Part shown: positions 7,928 through 16,068 of the stretch, in pieces | How the letters are laid out: each line of letters opens with the position of its first letter | How positions within the stretch are numbered: position 1 is the stretch's first letter | Program-made: the position numbers and the translations under genes | The notes under the pieces: generated by a model | Told to the model about the DNA's origin: nothing | The model's input: only the letters and a program-made list of their open reading frames with translations | Databases searched by the model: none | Assembly: GCF_029338275.1 (NCBI RefSeq) | Contig: NZ_CP119789.1 | Span: forward strand, 248,001 to 312,000 | Length of the DNA: 64,000 nucleotides | From: Haloarcula ordinaria | Lineage (GTDB): Archaea > Halobacteriota > Halobacteria > Halobacteriales > Haloarculaceae | Direction: 5' to 3'

Positions 7928-8569
7928 TCACGACAGATGTCGCTCGAACCATTCGGCTGCGAGGTCGGCGACCGTTTCGAGTTCGCCTGCCCCCTCGAAG
8001 AGGTGGCCTGCGCCCTCGACCACTCGCAGGTCGTTCGGACACGTGAGTTTCGTCCGTGCCTGGCGGTTGAGTTCCAGCACCTGTGTGTCTGCGCTGCCCA
8101 CGATGAACAGCGTCGGCGCGGTCACGTCGAGGAGTTCGTCGGTGGCGAGGTCGACTCGGCCGCCGCGCGAGACGACAGCTCCCGCGTCGTCACCTCGCAC
8201 TGCAGCGGTCTGGAGTGCGGCCGCCGCGCCCGTGCTCGACCCGAAGTAGCCGAGAGTCAAGCCGGCTGTCTCGTCTCGCCTGCGCAGCCAGTCTGTCGCC
8301 GCCAGCAGTCTCGTGGTCAGGAGGTCGATGTCGAATCGCGTCTCGTAGGTCTCGTCTTCGGCTTCGGTGAGCAGGTCGAACAGGAGGGTTCCGAGGCCGT
8401 GGTCTCGCAGGACCTCCGCGACGTAGTTGTTACGCGGGCTCTTTCGACTACTACCGCTGCCGTGGGCGAACACCACGAGGCCGGTGGCATCCTCGGGGAG
8501 TCGAAGGTCGCCTTCGAGTTCCACACCGTCGACCGGAATCGAGACGAGGTTCTCGCTCAGGTGTGCCAT
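7928..8569 (-). CDS. Alpha/beta hydrolase (dienelactone-hydrolase-like)
   Basis: 213 residues with the alpha/beta hydrolase order: oxyanion region V-F-A-H-G-S-G-S-S-R near residue 35, nucleophile elbow G-S-S-T-G-A-A near residue 110, an acid in I-V-G-S-A-D-T-Q and a terminal His in E-G-A-G-H-L-F-E. The S-P-R-N-N-Y motif after the oxyanion strand matches the haloarchaeal hydrolases that are sometimes fused to phosphoribosyltransferases. The substrate is unknown. The ATG at 8569 is followed directly by the first strand. It may be co-transcribed with the downstream zinc-ribbon gene. Confidence 0.83.
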   Translation of the reverse strand: MAHLSENLVSIPVDGVELEGDLRLPEDATGLVVFAHGSGSSRKSPRNNYVAEVLRDHGLGTLLFDLLTEAEDETYETRFDIDLLTTRLLAATDWLRRRDETAGLTLGYFGSSTGAAAALQTAAVRGDDAGAVVSRGGRVDLATDELLDVTAPTLFIVGSADTQVLELNRQARTKLTCPNDLRVVEGAGHLFEGAGELETVADLAAEWFERHLS

Positions 8570-8655
8570 AGGTGAAGGGACGTTGGCCGTACCCGTGAAC
8601 GTGTGACCTGACCTACACGGGTCGTCGGACCAGACGCAAGTGTGCCGCTAGACGG

Positions 8656-8820
8656 TCACTCGTCGTCGGCGAGTTCTCGTTCGGCTTCCGCTTCGTCGTG
8701 CTCCTCGCGTCGCTCTTCGGCCTCTTCCTCGTACTCCAGCTCCTCCTCGAGTTCGCGTTCGCGCTGGTGTTGCTCCTCGTCGTGCCCCTTCTTGTCGCGG
8801 CCGTCTTTCGTGTCAGCCAT
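8656..8820 (-). CDS. Very acidic 54-residue haloarchaeal protein
   Basis: Reading the minus strand from ATG 8818-8820 to TGA gives 54 residues beginning M-A-D-T-K-D-G-R-D-K. An almost uninterrupted run of Glu, Arg and Lys follows, ending A-D-D-E. It contains no hydrophobic core and probably forms a single charged helix or is disordered. I recall short proteins with the same M-A-D-T-K-x-G-R-D-K start in other haloarchaea, which supports a real gene. It lies alone between aglF and the hydrolase gene. Function unknown. Confidence 0.6.
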   Translation of the reverse strand: MADTKDGRDKKGHDEEQHQRERELEEELEYEEEAEERREEHDEAEAERELADDE

Positions 8821-8951
8821 GCAACTACTGAGTCCCGATGAGGCTTACGTCTTGTGTCGAGTTTGGAGTCCAGTGACGGACGTGGAGTCCGCCTCTACGC
8901 GGACAATACGACTGAAGATGGGTCAGACCGCCTCAAAACCGCCGAGTCCGG

Positions 8952-9707
8952 TTACTCGCTGGTCGCGAGGTTCTCCGCGGCCAGTTCGGGGTCGACCTCA
9001 CCCTGCAGTCGCTCTTCGGCCTCGTCCCGGTCCTCCGGGTAGCCGATGTCGTTTCGCCAGCCGTTCATCCGAATCGCATCGATAGTCCGTCCGGAGTGAA
9101 GCAGGAGGTCGATGGCATCGGAGATCTCGTACTCGCCGCGGTTCGACGGTTGCACCAGGTGACAGGCGTGGAAGATGGACGGGGTGAACGTGTAGAAGCC
9201 CGTCATCACCAGGTTCGACGGCGGCTCTTCGGGCTTCTCGATGACTTCGGTTATCTCGCCGTACTTGTTGGTGTCACAGACCCCGTAGCGACTCGCCTCG
9301 TCCCATGGGACCTCTTCGACGAGGAACGCCGCGTCGGCCCGGTCTTCCCGTTGGCGATTGACGACGTCCTGGAGGTTCGCCTGGAAGATGTTGTCCCCCA
9401 GCATCAGCATGAAGTCGTCGTCGATATGCTCCTCGCAGGTCATCAACGCGTGGGCCAGCCCCTTCTGCTCGCGCTGGTGGGTGTAGGTGATGGGGACCCC
9501 CTCGAACTCGTCTTCGAAGTGGTTGATGATGGCCTGTTTCTTGTAGCCGACCACGACCAACAGCTCGTCGGCACCCAGGTCGATGAGCTGCTCGAAACAG
9601 TGCGTGAGGATCGGTTTCCCCGCGACTTCGACCATCCCCTTCGGCTTGTCCTCGGTCAGTGGGCGAAGCCGCGTTCCCTCTCCAGCAGCGAGTACGACAG
9701 CCTTCAT
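8952..9707 (-). CDS. aglF: UTP-glucose-1-phosphate uridylyltransferase-type enzyme AglF
   Basis: 251 residues, a single-domain nucleotidyltransferase with the signature L-A-A-G-E-G-T-R-L-R-P-L-T at residues 6-18, G-D-N-I-F as metal-binding motif, and conserved V-I-E-K-P-E-E-P-P and Y-E-I-S-D-A-I-D. Length and sequence match AglF of Haloferax, which makes UDP-glucose for the N-glycosylation pentasaccharide. It differs from the glmU-like gene in lacking the beta-helix. It sits at the end of the minus-strand glycan run (16.5-9 kb), supporting a role in activating a hexose for the lipid-linked glycan. Confidence 0.88.
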   Translation of the reverse strand: MKAVVLAAGEGTRLRPLTEDKPKGMVEVAGKPILTHCFEQLIDLGADELLVVVGYKKQAIINHFEDEFEGVPITYTHQREQKGLAHALMTCEEHIDDDFMLMLGDNIFQANLQDVVNRQREDRADAAFLVEEVPWDEASRYGVCDTNKYGEITEVIEKPEEPPSNLVMTGFYTFTPSIFHACHLVQPSNRGEYEISDAIDLLLHSGRTIDAIRMNGWRNDIGYPEDRDEAEERLQGEVDPELAAENLATSE

Positions 9708-9814
9708 GCTCGTCTGTTCGTCCGCCGGCAGGTAAAACTCTTGTCGAGCTTTGGAACCTGAGCTCGGTTCTGACCCACCGTTCGAAACGTATCTGCAGGA
9801 GGCAGTCGAGAGGA

Positions 9815-10411
9815 CTACTTCGGTCCCGGGTCGCCGTCTCCGCTATCGTCTTCGGGCATCTCCGGTGGTTCGATGATGGTGAGGAGGAGACGGTATATTC
9901 GTGACTCCGTGATGTCGCGCCACGAGTGGGTGATCCGCGTGCCGACAGCGAAGACGGTGAGCAGACCAAATCGGATACCAAATTCGAGCGTCGTCAGCGT
10001 CGCGGTCGCGAGCGAAACGAGCGTCGTCATAGCAAGTGCGAGGAACAGAACGAAACTGCCGATTCTGACCGGTCTTGTTCGAAGGTGTCGTTCGATTGCG
10101 GTCGTGACGGTACGGAAACGAGAGCTTGACCAGGCATCCGTGAGGACCGAGAGGACGCTGTCGAGGACAGCGAGGAGCGGTCCGACTGTGACCGTCTCGC
10201 GCAAGTCGATGACGATAACGTCAGGGTCCGGTTCCGCTGTGAGCCACCGGAAGAGGAACGAGTGGCGGGTAATCGAACCGAGCGTCTCGACGCCACGTCC
10301 GAGCGCCGAGCGGTCGTAGCTCGTTCTGAGACGGTTTTGCAGCCGCTCGCTCTGACTTACGACGCCGTAGACGTACGAACCGTCGTACATTCGCTCGGGT
10401 ATCATCGACAT
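9815..10411 (-). CDS. Uncharacterised membrane protein paired with DUF4330 protein
   Basis: 198 residues. The N-terminal half is soluble and charged, with a possible amphipathic segment around residues 70-90. Two hydrophobic helices lie near residues 118-160, followed by an acidic tail ending D-D-S-G-D-G-D-P-G-P-K. No family was recognised. It starts 27 bases after the stop of the DUF4330 gene, so the two are probably translated from one transcript. Its place between the membrane sugar transferase and aglF suggests a role in glycan assembly or export, which is inference from context only. Confidence 0.65.
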   Translation of the reverse strand: MSMIPERMYDGSYVYGVVSQSERLQNRLRTSYDRSALGRGVETLGSITRHSFLFRWLTAEPDPDVIVIDLRETVTVGPLLAVLDSVLSVLTDAWSSSRFRTVTTAIERHLRTRPVRIGSFVLFLALAMTTLVSLATATLTTLEFGIRFGLLTVFAVGTRITHSWRDITESRIYRLLLTIIEPPEMPEDDSGDGDPGPK

Positions 10412-10438
10412 AGGTATCCCTCCATCGGTGATGGCTGA

Positions 10439-11224
10439 TTACGAACCCGCGGTGGCGTCCGTGGTGCCGACAGTGTAGACCTGGCCCCGGATTGTCGCCG
10501 TGTCCGTCACGATGGTCACGTCGTTGTCGACGCGCAACGCCTGGCTGTCGAACTGCGGGACCGGCTCCGTGTCCCACACGATGAGCTCGACACCGATCAG
10601 TAACTGGCGTCGGTCTTCGGTCCGCGAGCGTTCGGTCACCGTCTCGATGGTCGCGACTCTGTCACCATCGATAGTGGCTTGCTGTCCCGCAGCGATCGAA
10701 CGAGCGGTCGCATCGGTGACGTTCGCACTGAGAACGACCGGGACTTGTCGGGTTCGGATTTCCGTAGCAGTCTGGTTGGCCGCGAGCACGTGCGCGCTGA
10801 CGCGATACGAGTCAGTCGAGAGGGCCGTGTCGTCTCCGCCGTACAGCCTATCCTGAGCGCCAGAGAGCGCCCCGTCGTACTCGATGCGAGTCAGCACGTA
10901 CGCGTCGCCGCCCGTCGTGAAGCTCCGGTACACGTCGACGACGGTGAACGCCGTATTACTTCCAACCGGTGACAGCGTTTCGCCGGTTTCGATGAGCGCA
11001 GCGTCGCTCGAGAGCGGCGCGGGATACGCGACGGTCGCGTATCGAGTCGGTTCGGGTTCGGGTTCGGTATCCGTCTGGTCACTGCCGCTCGATTGAACCA
11101 GTGCGACGCCGGCGATACCCACAGCGAGGACCAGCAAAACGACGAGAAGATCGACGATATTGATCAGACCGAGCAGCTTACCCTCGTCGTCGATGACCCC
11201 CGACGACCCGTCCGAGTCAGTCAT
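10439..11224 (-). CDS. DUF4330 single-span membrane protein
   Basis: 261 residues. An N-terminal cytoplasmic stub contains L-L-G-L-I-N-I-V-D-L-L, the characteristic start of DUF4330. One transmembrane helix follows (about residues 22-42), then a Glu/Pro-rich linker and an extracytoplasmic beta-rich domain of about 200 residues. DUF4330 proteins occur in polysaccharide and cell-envelope clusters of bacteria and archaea and have no established function. Here it is encoded 68 bases downstream of the sugar-phosphate transferase and just upstream of a second membrane protein. A role as assembly or export accessory is inferred from context. Confidence 0.78.
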   Translation of the reverse strand: MTDSDGSSGVIDDEGKLLGLINIVDLLVVLLVLAVGIAGVALVQSSGSDQTDTEPEPEPTRYATVAYPAPLSSDAALIETGETLSPVGSNTAFTVVDVYRSFTTGGDAYVLTRIEYDGALSGAQDRLYGGDDTALSTDSYRVSAHVLAANQTATEIRTRQVPVVLSANVTDATARSIAAGQQATIDGDRVATIETVTERSRTEDRRQLLIGVELIVWDTEPVPQFDSQALRVDNDVTIVTDTATIRGQVYTVGTTDATAGS

Positions 11225-11292
11225 ATATCACTCGTGTCAGAGCCCGAGTATTGGTCTTTTCATTTCGTTCGCCCAGTCCGATCACTTGCTAG

Positions 11293-12720
11293 TCATTCGT
11301 TCTCGAATCGTCCGGGAGAAATTATCGAGAGCATATCGAGACCGACGCTGTAGATCTCTCTGACGACAATTTTCATATCGAACCAGATCGACTGTCGACG
11401 GATGTACTCGATATCGTAGCGGAGCTTCTCTTCGGGTTCGTGGCCAGTCACGTCGTTTATCTGCGCGAGGCCAGTGAGGCCGGGCTTGACGAACCAGCGA
11501 CTCCGCCATTCGTCGACGTCCGATTCGATATCGTAGTCCAGTTCCGGTCGCTCTGGACGCGGCCCGACGACGCTCATATCTCCGACGAGTATCGACCAGA
11601 GTTGTGGGATCTCGTCGAGGTGGGTCGTGCGAAGTACGCGACCGACGGCCGTCACTCGAGGATCGGTACCGCCTGCATCGTCCTCGCTCAGCTTCGCACC
11701 GGTTTCGGCCTCGGCGTTCGCTACCATGCTGCGGAATTTGTAGACGTCGAACGTGTTCCCGAACTCAGCCGTCCGCCGCTGACGGTACAGAACTGGGCCC
11801 GGCGAGTCGATCTTGATACTGACCGCGATGGCGGCCAGCAGTGGCGAGAGACACAATAACCCAGTGGCAGCAAACAGGACATCGAATAGCCGTTTGACGA
11901 CGTAATCCTGCCAGTCCCACGGTTCGAGATCGGTATCGACGATATCGCCACCGGCGGCGTTCGTCACCAGGACGCTATCGGCGTGGCCACGATGGACTTT
12001 CGCCTGGACGCCGTGTTCGTGACAGGATGCGATCGCGCCGAAGAACTCCTGTCGGTCCGGTCGCCGGAATCCGAGCAAGGCGGTATCGACGTCGTACTCG
12101 ACCAGGACTTCGTCGAGCCGAGAGAGGCCACCAAGCCGGGTGAGCTTGTCGGGAGACTCGACAAGCAGTCCCCCATCAGCGATCCGTTGTCGGTCAATCT
12201 GGACCGCCGGCGGTGCGACGATCCCGAGAATCGGGAGTTCGGTAGATTCCAGCAGCGTCTCCATCGACTCCGTGTCGTCACCGACGAGAATCGCTCGCGA
12301 CGCCGACTGTGGGCGCTGTCGGATGTAGACGAACCAGGCTGGCAGTACGAGCGCGAGTAGCATCGTCACTGCGATGAGCGTCGACCTCGGTAGCCGCGTC
12401 GACCAGTCGAAGTACCCGATCGTCGCCAGCAACGCGGCGGCAAGGAACACCCGTTTTTGCGCCAGTGAGATCACGTCGAGAATGCGCCGCGGACGTGGCT
12501 TGAACAGCGGCCACATCGCACCCAAGACGATGACCAGCGTCGTAGCGAGCTCGTCTCGCAGCTCGGTACTGGCGATTACGGTGGGCTCCAGTCTGTCCAG
12601 TATCGGGAGTGCCGTGAGCGCCGATTGAGCGGTCGGCGTGTTCGCGAGAACGATAGACGAGAGGATGAGTGCTGCAGTCCCCGCGAGAGCGATGAATCGG
12701 TACCGCCACCCTGTCTCCAT
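11293..12720 (-). CDS. Polyprenyl-glycosylphosphotransferase (initiating membrane sugar transferase)
   Basis: 475 residues from the preferred ATG at 12720. The layout follows WbaP/exopolysaccharide transferases: about five N-terminal membrane helices, a CoA-binding-like middle domain, another membrane segment, then the catalytic bac_transf domain (about residues 275-475). That domain carries K-R-L-F-D-V, S-P-G-P-V-L-Y-R-Q-R-R, K-F-R-S-M, H-L-D-E-I-P-Q-L-W and G-D-M-S-V-V-G-P-R-P-E-R-P. It would transfer a sugar-1-phosphate from a nucleotide sugar to a dolichyl/polyprenyl phosphate and so start a repeat unit. A longer frame begins 17 codons upstream, but a TATA-like box lies 27 bases before 12720. 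It is the likely first committed step for the neighbouring glycan genes. Confidence 0.9.
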   Translation of the reverse strand: METGWRYRFIALAGTAALILSSIVLANTPTAQSALTALPILDRLEPTVIASTELRDELATTLVIVLGAMWPLFKPRPRRILDVISLAQKRVFLAAALLATIGYFDWSTRLPRSTLIAVTMLLALVLPAWFVYIRQRPQSASRAILVGDDTESMETLLESTELPILGIVAPPAVQIDRQRIADGGLLVESPDKLTRLGGLSRLDEVLVEYDVDTALLGFRRPDRQEFFGAIASCHEHGVQAKVHRGHADSVLVTNAAGGDIVDTDLEPWDWQDYVVKRLFDVLFAATGLLCLSPLLAAIAVSIKIDSPGPVLYRQRRTAEFGNTFDVYKFRSMVANAEAETGAKLSEDDAGGTDPRVTAVGRVLRTTHLDEIPQLWSILVGDMSVVGPRPERPELDYDIESDVDEWRSRWFVKPGLTGLAQINDVTGHEPEEKLRYDIEYIRRQSIWFDMKIVVREIYSVGLDMLSIISPGRFENE

Positions 12721-12742
12721 TGTGTGAGTTGTGTTATTTCCT

Positions 12743-12751
12743 GGATAAAAG
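12743..12751 (-). promoter_or_regulatory. TATA-like box for the sugar transferase
   Basis: The minus strand reads CTTTTATCC, centred about 27 bases upstream of ATG 12720. It fits a leaderless transcript, so the sugar transferase would have its own promoter separate from the upstream epimerase genes. Confidence 0.5.
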
Positions 12752-12899
12752 CGTTCCGGGCTGAATCTCACAAACGGCTAGGCGGTGGACTACAGAACGA
12801 AGACACATGTTTGAAGAGTTATGATTAATTTGACCATAGTTGACAACAACGGTGACAATCAAACACAAGTACGAATTGGCCAGTCGGCGTTCCGGTCGC

Positions 12900-13886
12900 T
12901 CACTCGAGTGCAGCAGTGAGTGCCGTGGTGACGACCGACTCGACATCGTGTTCGACCTGCCAGCCGAGTTGTTCGCGAGCGCGAGTGGTCTCGACTGCGA
13001 ACGAGTCGACGAGCGTCTCCTCGCCGGCACGCGGGTTCGCGACGAGTTCGACGTCACAGTCGAGTCCCCGTTCGGCCGCAACAGTCTGGACCAGTTCCGC
13101 GACGGTGTGGACGCTCGGGTCTTCGTCACTCGCGATTTCGTACTTTTCCGTGCCAGTCTCGCCAGCAGCTAATTGCTCGATCATCCGCTCCGCACTCCGT
13201 AAATACGCCCTCGCCACATCCTTGACGTGGACGAAATTCCGGGATTGCGTGCCCGGTTCGTACACGGTCAACGTCTCTCCGTCCAGCGCCCGTGAGAGGA
13301 AGAAGTTGATCACGGTCCCTTTCGAGATCCGCTCACCGTCGATTTCGTGCCCACCATACAGATTCGATATCATGAACTGGTGGGCAGGGAACGCTCCATC
13401 GGCGAACGTCTCGATTACGCGCTCGTTGAGGAGTTTCGTGCGCCCGTACCAGTTCATCGGATCGCGCGGATGGTCGACAGTCAGCGGGAACTCCTGGGGG
13501 TCGCCGAGGACAGCCATCGAGAAGGGGAAGATCATCCCAGCCCCGGTCTTCCGGCAGAACCACGCGACGTTCTCGGTCCCCTGAACGTTCACCTCGTATG
13601 CGAGGTCAGGTTGTTGGTCGCAGTCGTCGACGCCGGAGATGGCAGCGAGGTGCATCACGATATCCGCACCGGAGAGTGCCGCTTCCAGCCGGTCACGGTT
13701 CCGGATGTCGACGTGCTCGATATCGAGGTCGTCGATAGAGCGAACGTGTCCGCGATAGAAGTTGTCAAGCGCGGTGAGCTCCCAGTCGGGGTGCTGTTCC
13801 TGCAGGTCGTGGACGACGCGGCTACCGATGTAGCCGGCCGCACCGGTGATAGCGATGTGTGGTGTGTCGATAGCTCGTTCAGGCAT
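12900..13886 (-). CDS. NAD-dependent epimerase/dehydratase (extended SDR)
   Basis: 328 codons from the ATG at 13886. The Rossmann motif T-G-A-A-G-Y-I-G-S-R lies near the N-terminus; H-L-A-A-I-S-G, Y-G-R-T-K (the Tyr/Lys catalytic pair) and F-V-H-V-K-D-V-A mark a UDP-hexose 4-epimerase-like enzyme. The start overlaps the upstream epimerase stop by 8 bases and has an AGGAG on the minus strand (CTCCT in the plus strand near 13895-13899), so translation is coupled. An alternative longer start 12 codons upstream lies within the neighbour. The exact nucleotide sugar is not determined. Confidence 0.86.
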   Translation of the reverse strand: MPERAIDTPHIAITGAAGYIGSRVVHDLQEQHPDWELTALDNFYRGHVRSIDDLDIEHVDIRNRDRLEAALSGADIVMHLAAISGVDDCDQQPDLAYEVNVQGTENVAWFCRKTGAGMIFPFSMAVLGDPQEFPLTVDHPRDPMNWYGRTKLLNERVIETFADGAFPAHQFMISNLYGGHEIDGERISKGTVINFFLSRALDGETLTVYEPGTQSRNFVHVKDVARAYLRSAERMIEQLAAGETGTEKYEIASDEDPSVHTVAELVQTVAAERGLDCDVELVANPRAGEETLVDSFAVETTRAREQLGWQVEHDVESVVTTALTAALE

Positions 13887-14808
13887 TGGTGAACTCCTGC
13901 GCAAGGTCACGGACGCCCTCACGGAGCGTCCATTCGGTTTCGAACCCGGTACTCGTGAGCCGGTCGAAGTTGACGTGATACGACGGCCCGGGGTGTTCGT
14001 CTTCGAGATAGGTCACGTCGACCGGCGCGACTTCGTCGGCGACGATATCGGCAACCTCCGAGACGCGGTAGTTACCGTCCTCGGAGCCGACGTTGTACAC
14101 GTGTTCGTCCCACGTCTCGGGATGTAACACGGCGTCGGCGTAGGCACGCGCGGCGTCCCGTACGTGGACGAACGGCCGCCAGTTCGACCCGTCGCCATAC
14201 ACCGTCAGCGGCCGGCCGGTCAGCGCGCGGAAGACGAAGTAGTTGACCACGAGGTTGAACCGGACCCCCGGCGAGTAGCCGTAGTTGGTGGCCATCCGCA
14301 ACGAGGTGCCGGTCATGTCGAACGCCTCGCAGTACTCGTGGACGAGCGTCTCGGATTCGAGTTTCGACTCCGCGTAGGGGTTGATCGGGTCCGGGTCGAC
14401 CGTCTCGTCGATGTCGGTGCTGGTCGCGCGGCCGTAAACGTTACAGGAGGAAGCGAAGACGACGTGGTCGACGTCGAGTTTCCCCGCCCCGGTCAGGACG
14501 TTCTCGGTCCCGTCGTAGTTCACCGCGAAGGTCTCCTCGCGGCGGTCGTGTGTGCTCGATGCGCCCGTTATGGCCGCGAGGTGGACGACGCGGTCGACGC
14601 CACGCATCGCGCTCTCGACGTCGCCGTACTCGCGGACGTCGCCCTGTCGGAAATCTAGGTCGTCGCGGAGCGTTCCGAGCATCGCACGCGGCGACCCCGA
14701 GTCGAGGCTGTCGAGAACGACCACGCGGTCGACCTGCTCGTCGTCCTGTAACAGCCCCAATAGCGCGCTGCCGATGTAGCCACACGCCCCGGTGACCAGC
14801 ACGTCCAT
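13879..14808 (-). CDS. NAD-dependent epimerase/dehydratase (extended SDR)
   Basis: 309 residues. The N-terminal V-T-G-A-C-G-Y-I-G-S-A binds NAD. H-L-A-A-I-T-G, a Ser-Ser-Cys-Asn-Val-Tyr segment and Y-A-E-S-K (catalytic Tyr/Lys) are present, and R-P-F-V-H-V-R-D-A-A matches UDP-glucose 4-epimerase-like proteins. It is the middle of a three-gene block: the sulfoquinovose-synthase-like gene ends 3 bases upstream and the next epimerase overlaps its 3' end by 8 bases. The substrate cannot be told from sequence alone; a nucleotide sugar made or used with the upstream enzyme is likely. Confidence 0.87.
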   Translation of the reverse strand: MDVLVTGACGYIGSALLGLLQDDEQVDRVVVLDSLDSGSPRAMLGTLRDDLDFRQGDVREYGDVESAMRGVDRVVHLAAITGASSTHDRREETFAVNYDGTENVLTGAGKLDVDHVVFASSCNVYGRATSTDIDETVDPDPINPYAESKLESETLVHEYCEAFDMTGTSLRMATNYGYSPGVRFNLVVNYFVFRALTGRPLTVYGDGSNWRPFVHVRDAARAYADAVLHPETWDEHVYNVGSEDGNYRVSEVADIVADEVAPVDVTYLEDEHPGPSYHVNFDRLTSTGFETEWTLREGVRDLAQEFTNA

Positions 14809-14811
14809 CGG

Positions 14812-15984
14812 TCAGTCCTCGCTGAGGACGCCCGGGAGGAAGCGGTCCTCGTGGGCCTCGATAGTGTCGGCGTAGCGGGTCAGCGTCTCGAAGATGTCGC
14901 GGACGCCCTCCTCGAAGGTCTGGGACTGGCCGCCGATGAGGCCTGCGTAGCGGTCGTTCTCGATCTCCATCTTGTGGGTCTCGTCCTCGTCGCGGGGGTT
15001 CTCGAAGTGCTCGACGGCCACGTCGAGGTCGAACTCGTCGCCGACATCGGCGATTGTCTCGGCGATCTCGACGATGCTGATGGCACGGGTGACCTGGTTG
15101 TAGACAGTCAGCCCCTCGGGCCGGTCGTCGGGGTCCACGAGCGCGACCTGAGCGAGTCCTTCGACGGCGTCTTCGAGCGAGATGAACGGCTTGCGCTGCT
15201 CGCCCTTGCCGTAGACGGTGACCGGGTAACCGGCGACGGCCTGCGCCGCGAAGCGGTGGCCGACGGTCCCGAAGTAGTAGTCGAAGTCGAAGCGCGTCTT
15301 CAGGCGGTCGTCCGCGCGGGTCTCCTCGGTCTCGGTCCCGTAGACGATAGCCGTCCGGACGTCCGAGACCGGGATGTCGAACTGCTTGTGCGCGAGGCGC
15401 ATGTTGGCCGCGTCGTGCGATTTCGTGAGATGGTACCAGCTGCCCGCCATCGCCGGGAACGGCACCTCGTCTCGCTCGCCCTGGTTCTCCATCGTCGCGC
15501 CGCCCTCCGGGATAGGGAACTCGGGCGCGCCGTAGACCCCTGTCGTGGTGGTCTCGACGAAGTGGGTGTCCGTGAGGTCGTGTTCCTCGAGACCCCACAG
15601 GAGGTTGCGCGTGCTCTGCAAGTTGTTGTGCTGGGTGTAGTTGGCCCGCTCGCCGTTGATCTGCGAGTAGGGTGCCGACGGCTGGGCTGCCGCGTGGACG
15701 ACGACGTCGGGTTCGTGGACCGCAAGCAGTTCGTCGACGAAGGACTTCTCGACGAGGTCGCCCTCGACAAAGGAGAGGTTCGAGAGGTCGTGGACCTCGC
15801 GGGCGGCTTCGAGGCGCGCGTCGATGCTCGCGACGGGCGTGGCACTGGTCGCGCCGACCTCCTCGACCCACTCGCGGCGGGCGAAGTTATCCACGAGAAT
15901 CACTCTGTCGTCGGTTCTGTCCGCGATTCGCAGGGCAGCCGGCCAGCCGAGGTAGCCGTCGCCGCCAGTGACGAGGATCGTCAT
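14812..15984 (-). CDS. UDP-sulfoquinovose synthase-like SDR enzyme
   Basis: 390 residues, the usual length for SQD1/Agl3, which converts UDP-glucose plus sulfite to UDP-sulfoquinovose. Matches to plant SQD1 are long and specific. They are G-G-D-G-Y-L-G-W (residues 7-14), A-S-I (52-54), Q-P-S-A-P-Y-S (101-107), Y-T-Q-H-N-N (116-121), a Thr cluster at 145-148, Y184/K188 in W-Y-H-L-T-K-S-H-D (the catalytic pair, like Thr145/Tyr182/Lys186 in SQD1), Y-G-K-G-E-Q-R and F-E-N-P-R. It heads a three-gene epimerase block and is preceded by a perfect palindrome. Family membership is clear; the product is inferred, as related enzymes could have other substrates. Sulfoquinovose would be a surface-glycan sugar here. 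Confidence 0.82.
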   Translation of the reverse strand: MTILVTGGDGYLGWPAALRIADRTDDRVILVDNFARREWVEEVGATSATPVASIDARLEAAREVHDLSNLSFVEGDLVEKSFVDELLAVHEPDVVVHAAAQPSAPYSQINGERANYTQHNNLQSTRNLLWGLEEHDLTDTHFVETTTTGVYGAPEFPIPEGGATMENQGERDEVPFPAMAGSWYHLTKSHDAANMRLAHKQFDIPVSDVRTAIVYGTETEETRADDRLKTRFDFDYYFGTVGHRFAAQAVAGYPVTVYGKGEQRKPFISLEDAVEGLAQVALVDPDDRPEGLTVYNQVTRAISIVEIAETIADVGDEFDLDVAVEHFENPRDEDETHKMEIENDRYAGLIGGQSQTFEEGVRDIFETLTRYADTIEAHEDRFLPGVLSED

Positions 15985-15986
15985 TA

Positions 15987-16007
15987 GTTACTCAGTTCGT
16001 GAGTAAC
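15987..16007. promoter_or_regulatory. Perfect 8-bp inverted repeat upstream of the sulfoquinovose-synthase-like gene
   Basis: GTTACTCA, a 5-base spacer GTTCG, then TGAGTAAC: an exact palindrome that ends 2 bases before the start codon at 15984. A TATA-like box lies at 16019-16028, so the repeat covers the predicted transcription start and short leader. It could be an operator for a dimeric regulator or a hairpin occluding the start codon. No identical copy was noticed elsewhere in the window. Confidence 0.6.
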
Positions 16008-16018
16008 TCCGCTGTGGT

Positions 16019-16028
16019 AAATATTTTC
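16019..16028 (-). promoter_or_regulatory. TATA-like box for the epimerase block
   Basis: AAATATTTTC on the plus strand (GAAAATATTT on the minus strand) lies about 35-44 bases upstream of ATG 15984. With transcription starting about 25 bases downstream, the start site falls inside the palindrome at 15987-16007. Confidence 0.45.
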
Positions 16029-16068
16029 TGTCCTGTGTGGCGTCGAGTACCGGCGAGAAATTCGTCGC

